Source: Notospermus geniculatus (Eukaryota > Nemertea > Pilidiophora > Heteronemertea > Lineidae). Taken from it: DNA of 64,000 nt. The notes beneath the pieces are model-generated. The model was not told the DNA's origin, did no database searches, and worked only from the letters and a program-made list of their open reading frames with translations. The position numbers and the translations under genes are program-made. The stretch covers positions 210,843-274,842 of the forward strand of contig NMRB01000082.1 in NCBI GenBank assembly GCA_002633025.1, in the 5' to 3' direction. Of the stretch, positions 57,807 to 64,000 are shown piece by piece (position 1 is the stretch's first letter; each line of letters opens with the position of its first letter).

Positions 57807-60800
57807 ATGACCGATTTTTATGGAATTCTTCTTGCCTTGGCAACATTTTTAACCAGTATGCAGGTAAGTGCTATTTTCGAGTTTTTTTTGTGCAGCTTTT
57901 TGCCTCACGCGCCGCGTTACAGAACTTCGTTGTCCTTGGAACTGCATGCCGTCTGCCAACCATCATGGTCTTTTACTTCCAACTGTATTGACGCGGTAGT
58001 TCATTCGTTTCAACACCTTAAAACAACGTTTCCATGAACAATTCTCCTTTAAATGCACGGCCAGGGTTGTGAATGTTGACATCCAGGACTCTGACCTGGT
58101 ATTCCAAAGCCCCGCCGGATCTTGGTTAAAAAAGAAGCTTTTCGTAGATGATGTGTGACTCAGAGTTGAGCATTATCGATGTCTGGACTTGTATTTCCAA
58201 GTTCACGAATCAAATTATCGTACGGTTTCTTTGGTTGTTTAGTCTGCTGTAGAGATTCATTCGTGAGTTGAGATGACCACAAGACTGTCCAAACGGTGGT
58301 GAGAAGGCACAACTGATTTAGGCCTGGATTGGTAGGCCTACGCTGCAGTGCAATAAATGATGGTACTATTCTAGTCCTGGTCCAGGAATACTTCATACCT
58401 ATACTAGGACACCAAGGGGTTAATCTTCCTCGCCATCTTCCTGTCTAATTACATGAACTGATCTCGAGTGAGGCACATGTTTTCTTAATTAACCTATAAA
58501 AAACATCCGACGTCGTATTTCATGTATAGACAGCTCTATATATAGTTTTGACATCTCATGACCAGTCGCCACCCCTTTCGTGATAAAATCAGATGATAAA
58601 ATCTCTTCCTATCTTTTCAGATGACATTTGGGTCTGCAACATTCAGCATCCGGTTCCTGCATTTCACCAACCCTGGAGGTTTGGGGTCTAACGGCCACTG
58701 CTGTGACGGAAGGGCTGGTTTTTGCTTAACCCCCTGTGACCACTTGTTCACAACATGCTTGGATCATGGAAGTAGTCCGTATGTGTTTGGTTACTGTCCA
58801 TTTGGTCATTGCTAGACTACACACGTAACACATCTCTCACTGTTTCTACTAGGTTGCATCCTCCGAGACGCTTCTTTCCGCGCCGGGTGGTGGCTAAACA
58901 AGATAAGTTTGACCAAACATGCCATGAGCCATCACGACGTGGAAAAAGCATTTGAAGGCAACACGGCCAGGAAAGAAAGCCTTTTACGCCTTCACGTTCC
59001 GTCGCTCTCGGACTTGGCCTGCAGTTGACTCCATTTCCGCCATGTTTATACTTGGAGCATCAACGTAATTCGCTACCGTATTACATCACACAGTAGTCAA
59101 CAACACAACACCAACACATGGTGCCCGTCGTTTCAAAGGTCGCTTCAAGGATTCCTTTGTGACCGAATTTCATGGTTAAACTCTCGGCAATTTCCTTAAA
59201 CTCGATCCACTAACCTTTTAATATTAGTACATGTAACGTTACTAATTTATACAACACGATAGACCATGATCCGGAAACAATAGGTTTCATCCTTCCTGCG
59301 AAAAAATGTGGACGTTGTAACCGAAGTAAAGTTTATTGTTATACACCGTGGGAATGGTTTTGGGTGATTGTTTTAGCGTGAACAATCAACTAGACGGCCG
59401 TGAAACCAATGCCTACACTATCGAAATCAGAAGCAAAGTCAATTGGCATTCAGTCATCGACGACAATAATATGACCATTGTAAATCGTGCGAAACAAAGA
59501 CAATGGCCCGTGTTCTAGAAGACAACTCTAAGGTCCACTTAACTTTAATTGTATTCTACCCTGCAAACAATAGCTAAAAGTAATCCGTAGAGTCGAGGAA
59601 GCCTCGAATACTGCCCAATGGAAAAGTTTTCTTGGCTGAAATAAACATTCACCATTGTCAATTGCTAACACGCGCTACTTATACTTTTGGCAGTAAGCTG
59701 GTAACAAGTGCACATGTAATGTTACATGGAACTCGGTCCCTGACATTCATCATGAGTGATGGGAATTAACCAAAAACTAGATTGAAATCGACAGCAATTT
59801 GGTGAAAATTGCGAGATTTGTTAATAATCATGGCGGACACGATGTGAATAATTGTGGCAATCTGGGTCGGTGTGTTTGGCAAATTGCACTTTTTATCTGT
59901 GTGTGCAGTGCAGCAAGCAGGTGAATATGTGCGTCATATACAGTCTTTCTGGTGATTGGTTACTGATTCTGGTTACTGATGACGATACGGGTTTTCAACG
60001 TTACATGTAATTGCGCTGATTATGTTTGAGGCGAATTTTGAGAATTGAAATCAGGAAGTTAAGTAATTGGCAAACATTCTAGGAGGGGGCGTCGAAAATC
60101 ACACTTTTCATGCACAACATCAAAGGCTCGCACATACTGGGCTGCAGAAAGGCGCAGTTGAAACATTTGAGGTTGTCATGCACCTTCTGACCAATTGTTC
60201 TTAAAGAAATTGACTTCGCTCTCTGTCATCGCCACTTCATCTCCTGTCGACGTGGTTTTCTCCTGCATTGCATTCAGTTGGAAATTTATTGAGAAATCAG
60301 CTGCGACTGTGGTTAAAAACCACTAGACTGTAGATTTTCGCAGTCTATCATGCTGCTGTAGAAATATCATTTTGCTCATTTGATATCTTCCTATTTATAT
60401 AGGTCACGAAGCGCTGATAATTGCCCTCATGGAAGGAAGCAGTCATCTCGTATCAATAATGAGGATTCGATAACATTCGGACGCGTGTTCGGTGGCATTC
60501 GGAATCCGATGGTCTTCCGTTTCGACATGTGGCCGGTGAGTGTTTATAAAAGTTGGATTTTCGCATTTGACGAGTGTTGTTGAGTGACAATATTTTCTCC
60601 AGAAGACCAGATCAAGGGTCCCTCTGTCTCCAAACCAGGCTTGATCAGTAGACTTGTCTCGTACATGTGTGTAGTAGCCTACCTCTATGTTTTCAGGGCT
60701 CTGTGAAAATCAAAGTAAAGGTGTGGGACTACGATGCGGTAGGACAGTGGGATGACGTGGACTATCTCCAGAAGACAGTCACCCTCACACCCGGTTCATC

Positions 60801-63800
60801 CGCATCCAAACCAATGTCTAAAATGGATCTTTTCCGATCAAGAACACAGTAAGTGCGAAATAATCCTACAACACCAACGCTTCTCTCTCACTATAAACAT
60901 GCTAAAAGCACCGTACAGAATTTTGAAGAAACCTTTGTGGAGAGGACGAAAGACCATTCTTTTAAGACCAAGCCATGCACGTAAGGCCGACATCGACGTA
61001 CGGTGTAGTACATGTACTGATCATCAGGGTGAAACAGTTCAGTTCGGACGGAGCGTTGGGCTGTTCTCTGATTTTTCTGATGCCGAACGTTCAGTTGCCT
61101 AAATGGAAGAATTCTACCATCTTCGCGTCAAAACTGTTGTCTCTTTTTCTAGGTTATCAGTGGAACTTAAACTTTTCTGTGACGCACACTTTTACGGTGC
61201 AAACTGCGCCGTTTACTGCTCAGGGCGCGACGATTGGGAGGGCCATTATTCCTGTGACCCGGCGACTGGTGCTAAGATCTGCCACAGCGGTTGGACCGGC
61301 GACGATTGCCAATTTGGATTCAACGAATGTGGGAGCTCTCCTTGTCAAAATGGTGGACTCTGCACCGACCTCCACAACTCTTTTTCTTGTAAATGTAGAG
61401 AAGGTTACACAGGTAGGCATAATTTGTTCCTTCTTTTTGTGGGTGACATCAGCATTCAGCAGCAGGCTAGATGGTTCACCAGGTGACAACCAACCCTGGT
61501 GCTACACCGCAGCTTTTGGTCAGGCCCCTAATGCATGGGCGTGGCATGCTTGCCAAACAAGGAAATATACCTTGCGGTGAGGGCAGCGCCGGCCAATCCT
61601 CGTCTGCGCCTGTTGCATGACTGCTTGCATAATTAATTAAATCGAATAAATTACATTTAGACAAGAGTTTCATTGGCCAATGCTGACCTGTGGGTGGTCA
61701 TGAATATTCACGATTGTTTGCTTGCCACCCATTCTTGTGTTCGGCAAGCATTTTCTCAAATTACCACTTCCTTGATTTTTTCTTCAGGTGATAGATGTGA
61801 GATCGACATTAATGAATGTAGCAGCTCTCCCTGTCAAAACGGCGGATTCTGTGAAAATAAAGTAAACAACTACTCCTGTATATGTGACGAGGGGTTCGGT
61901 GGGGTGAACTGTGAAGTCGAATTACCTGCCTGTTTCTCCAGTCCCTGTTTGAATAACGGTACATGTCATGATGTGAATGGAACACAGTATAACTGTACGT
62001 GTTTAGAAGGCTATTCAGGGGAGAACTGTGAGTTTCAGCGATTCGACACTGACGCACTGCCACCCACGACTGATGTACAACATAGAGGTAAGTATAAATC
62101 CTCCCTGGCCATAACTTGAATGGGGAAAATTTTTCCGCGTTTTTAAAAACGCGGCGTCTGTTCTGTTAGCCTACAATAGTCTCCTGACTCAGATTTCTGA
62201 AAGGGCAGACGTATTTTAATACACTCCGTCTCAAATAATCTCAACCAACCTGTTTCAGAGTCGTTCGCTTTATCAGCAAACGTTGAAGGTGACCTCGGTG
62301 TTTCTGATGAGGCCATCATAAAGGAATGGGTGAGGAAGAAATTGGATGAAACTGAGAAAATATCGAAAGAAGAAGTCAGCATCAGTGTAAGGATGCAACA
62401 GTGTACTGGGGAAAAGGGGTGAGTGTAGGCTATGTCGATGATTGACGGAGATAATCTGTGTTTCGGAGTCGTGCCGTGTACCCACGTCCAGATGCCGTTT
62501 TCAGTCAGAAGGCTGGTTTACAAAATGATGACGTGTCATTCATCCAGTGACATTCCTCAGACGAGGTGACCTTGCAACTGACCTTGGGAAGCACCCAACC
62601 TTTGATGACGTAGTCCACAAAGAGGGTAGTCTTTCTCGCTCTCGTTCTCGTTAGTTTCGGGACGATTCTGAACCGCCATATGCCCCAGTATCGTCATAAC
62701 AGGAAAAAACATCCAACAGCACATTTAGCCCAATTAACCAAATGTAATCCATGGTATTCCGTACGACAAACGTCACCTCCAGCAACATTTTATTCCAGGA
62801 AAGCTGTGACAGAAATTTTCATCCGGATATCCTACCCCAGTCAGAGCCTCTCTTTTGACGATATGGAGTTTGCTATGGGTTTACTAAACAGAGCCATCAG
62901 GTTTGACTTTCCTTACAAATGGTACAATGGAAAGGAATGCACTGCTGGGTTATTATCTGCAAGGAAAACTACAGAAGATAGTGTGAGTATGGCTACACCT
63001 GTTCCTACACAGCCGAATCAGTACTGGTGAACGTGCACTTCGGGCGGCCGAATCAGAGCGATCACGTCATTCCATAACCGAATCGGGTTACCAGATCAGA
63101 ATTTCGTGGTTACTTTGTCTTATGTTCAGTCTAATGGCTTCTGAGGGAACCACCAAGGTGCCAATGTTTAGAGCAACCGGGCCTAGGAGAGGATCTGGCT
63201 GTTATGTTAGTGTGATGTCTGAAAGTGGGATGGCTTGTGTTATGCATCTTTATACAGAGTTGCTGATTAGATTTCGTTTGATTTGATTTGATTTCGTCCT
63301 AAACGCCGGTGAGTTCAAAGTATCTCATCGCGTCACATCCTAACTACGAGTATTTTATATCGTTATTTCAGTCGTGGATCGCCCAGAATTGGTTGGTGAT
63401 CGCCCTGTTGGCAGTAGGTTTGGTGCTCGTAGCTTTAGTAATAGTGGGAGTCATATTCTTTAGACGAAGGTAAGATACCAAAAGCTCAAGCTCAAGAGCT
63501 GAAAAGCTCAAGTAATGCCTTTCAAGTGTTCCATCAGTGTTAGGGATGCAAACGGCAAATGACTTCAAATCAACATATCAACCATGATTGAACTTTTCTT
63601 ACAGGAGACTTCACAAACGAGGCGTACGCTCTGAACATACGATAACGTATGACTGCATTGGAGATATATCACCAGGAAACAGCCCAGCAAAACTTATGAC
63701 CAATGATGAAATCACACAGTCATTTGGCAACGCCCTGTATTTTGACCCATCAGATCCAAAATATATGAGAGACTCGACCCAAGATTCCGCCTATGATGAT

Positions 63801-63839
63801 GATTATGAAGAGGATGGCATTTACCAGGCTGTGGAATGA
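57807..63839 (+). CDS. Short DSL-domain Notch-ligand-like membrane protein, ten exons, 578 aa
   Basis: Exons: 57807-57863, 58621-58778, 60403-60535, 60697-60848, 61153-61412, 61788-62087, 62259-62418, 62799-62982, 63372-63469, 63605-63839; all phases agree. Residues 1-19 are a signal peptide. About 22-120 form an MNNL domain ([13 protein letters not shown], then [15 protein letters not shown], compare NPIxFxFxxxWPG of Delta). About 176-219 form a DSL domain ([30 protein letters not shown]). Three EGF repeats follow (to about 335), two with the NEC start seen in calcium-binding types. A region at 350-468 is unlike anything I recognise. A TM helix ([21 protein letters not shown]) and an acidic tail of about 80 residues ending IYQAVE follow. 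Canonical Delta has more EGF repeats; lack of the rest makes this a short, possibly divergent DSL ligand. Confidence 0.92.
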
Positions 63840-64000
63840 AGATTTTAAAGAATGGATGCATATGACGAATCGGTGGGGACTTCAGCCACAGATTCTGTAT
63901 TCAATCTCTTCGATTTCCAAGGGTTGGAGATGAAGACAGTTAAGCCTTGTTCACACTGCAGGCGCGGTGCGATCTGAACAAAGCCTTCTTACCACATCGC
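63840..64000 (+). other. Start of the 3' UTR of the Notch-ligand-like gene
   Basis: The sequence after the TGA of exon 10 runs to the window edge; no polyadenylation signal is seen before the end. Confidence 0.4.

Noticed and set aside
58779-58815. Reading exon 2 of the Notch-ligand-like gene through to its in-frame stop
   Set aside because: A GTATGT donor at 58779 gives a phase that matches exon 3 exactly and restores the MNNL cysteine order.

Overview
This window is eukaryotic, from an invertebrate animal genome. It has GT-AG split genes, abundant MITE-like repeats, and animal-only families: synapsin, TIMP and a DSL-domain Notch-ligand-like protein. High sequence difference between duplicated blocks, single-N joins and one 62-N gap suggest a draft assembly of a highly heterozygous, probably marine, species. 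I cannot name the species.

Layout. (1) 1-22,172 is the synapsin/TIMP locus. A 12-exon synapsin gene (495 aa) runs on the minus strand from 21,969 to 6,486. A TIMP gene lies on the opposite strand inside a synapsin intron (12,918-14,514), the nested arrangement known from human SYN/TIMP pairs and Drosophila. Positions 1-1,583 repeat the first part of TIMP and end in a premature stop. Synapsin exon 2 lies in a segment of about 0.7 kb present twice, with a foldback MITE between the copies. (2) 22.2-26.4 kb has no firm gene. It holds a tRNA-like SINE, a 5S-rRNA-like repeat, a possible secreted-protein exon and a foldback element of about 1.06 kb. (3) 26.4-47.8 kb is a block present twice (26,451-36,278 and 36,279-47,797). 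Each copy carries one gene for a four-transmembrane protein with a PPxY tail (31,532-32,044 and 43,225-43,737, minus strand). Between them lies a foldback element filled with CCGCGG palindromes. (4) 48.2-55.7 kb has a two-exon PLD-like gene with a degraded HKD motif. Its 5' end and upstream flank are present twice (49,481-52,266 and 52,681-55,661), separated by an AGAACC tandem array and a single N. (5) 57.8-63.8 kb holds a complete ten-exon gene for a short Notch-ligand-like protein with signal peptide, MNNL, DSL, three EGF repeats, an unrecognised juxtamembrane region, a TM segment and a tail.

Most unusual signal: the window is full of palindromic octamers of the form TA-NNNN-TA, mainly TACATGTA (about 30) and TAGGCCTA (about 20). 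Where duplicated blocks can be compared, several indels are exactly one such unit: a 6-bp gain or loss at a T^A step, equal to a duplicated TA around CATG or GGCC. TACATGTA is the canonical excision footprint described for Tc1-type transposons. An array-bearing element at 52,267 sits after TA and begins with CA, as such a footprint predicts. I propose that these octamers are fossil transposon excision scars.

Synapsin and TIMP share only their locus. The other genes show no functional link to each other. Exon boundaries were inferred from reading frame, splice phase and family resemblance, all read by eye.
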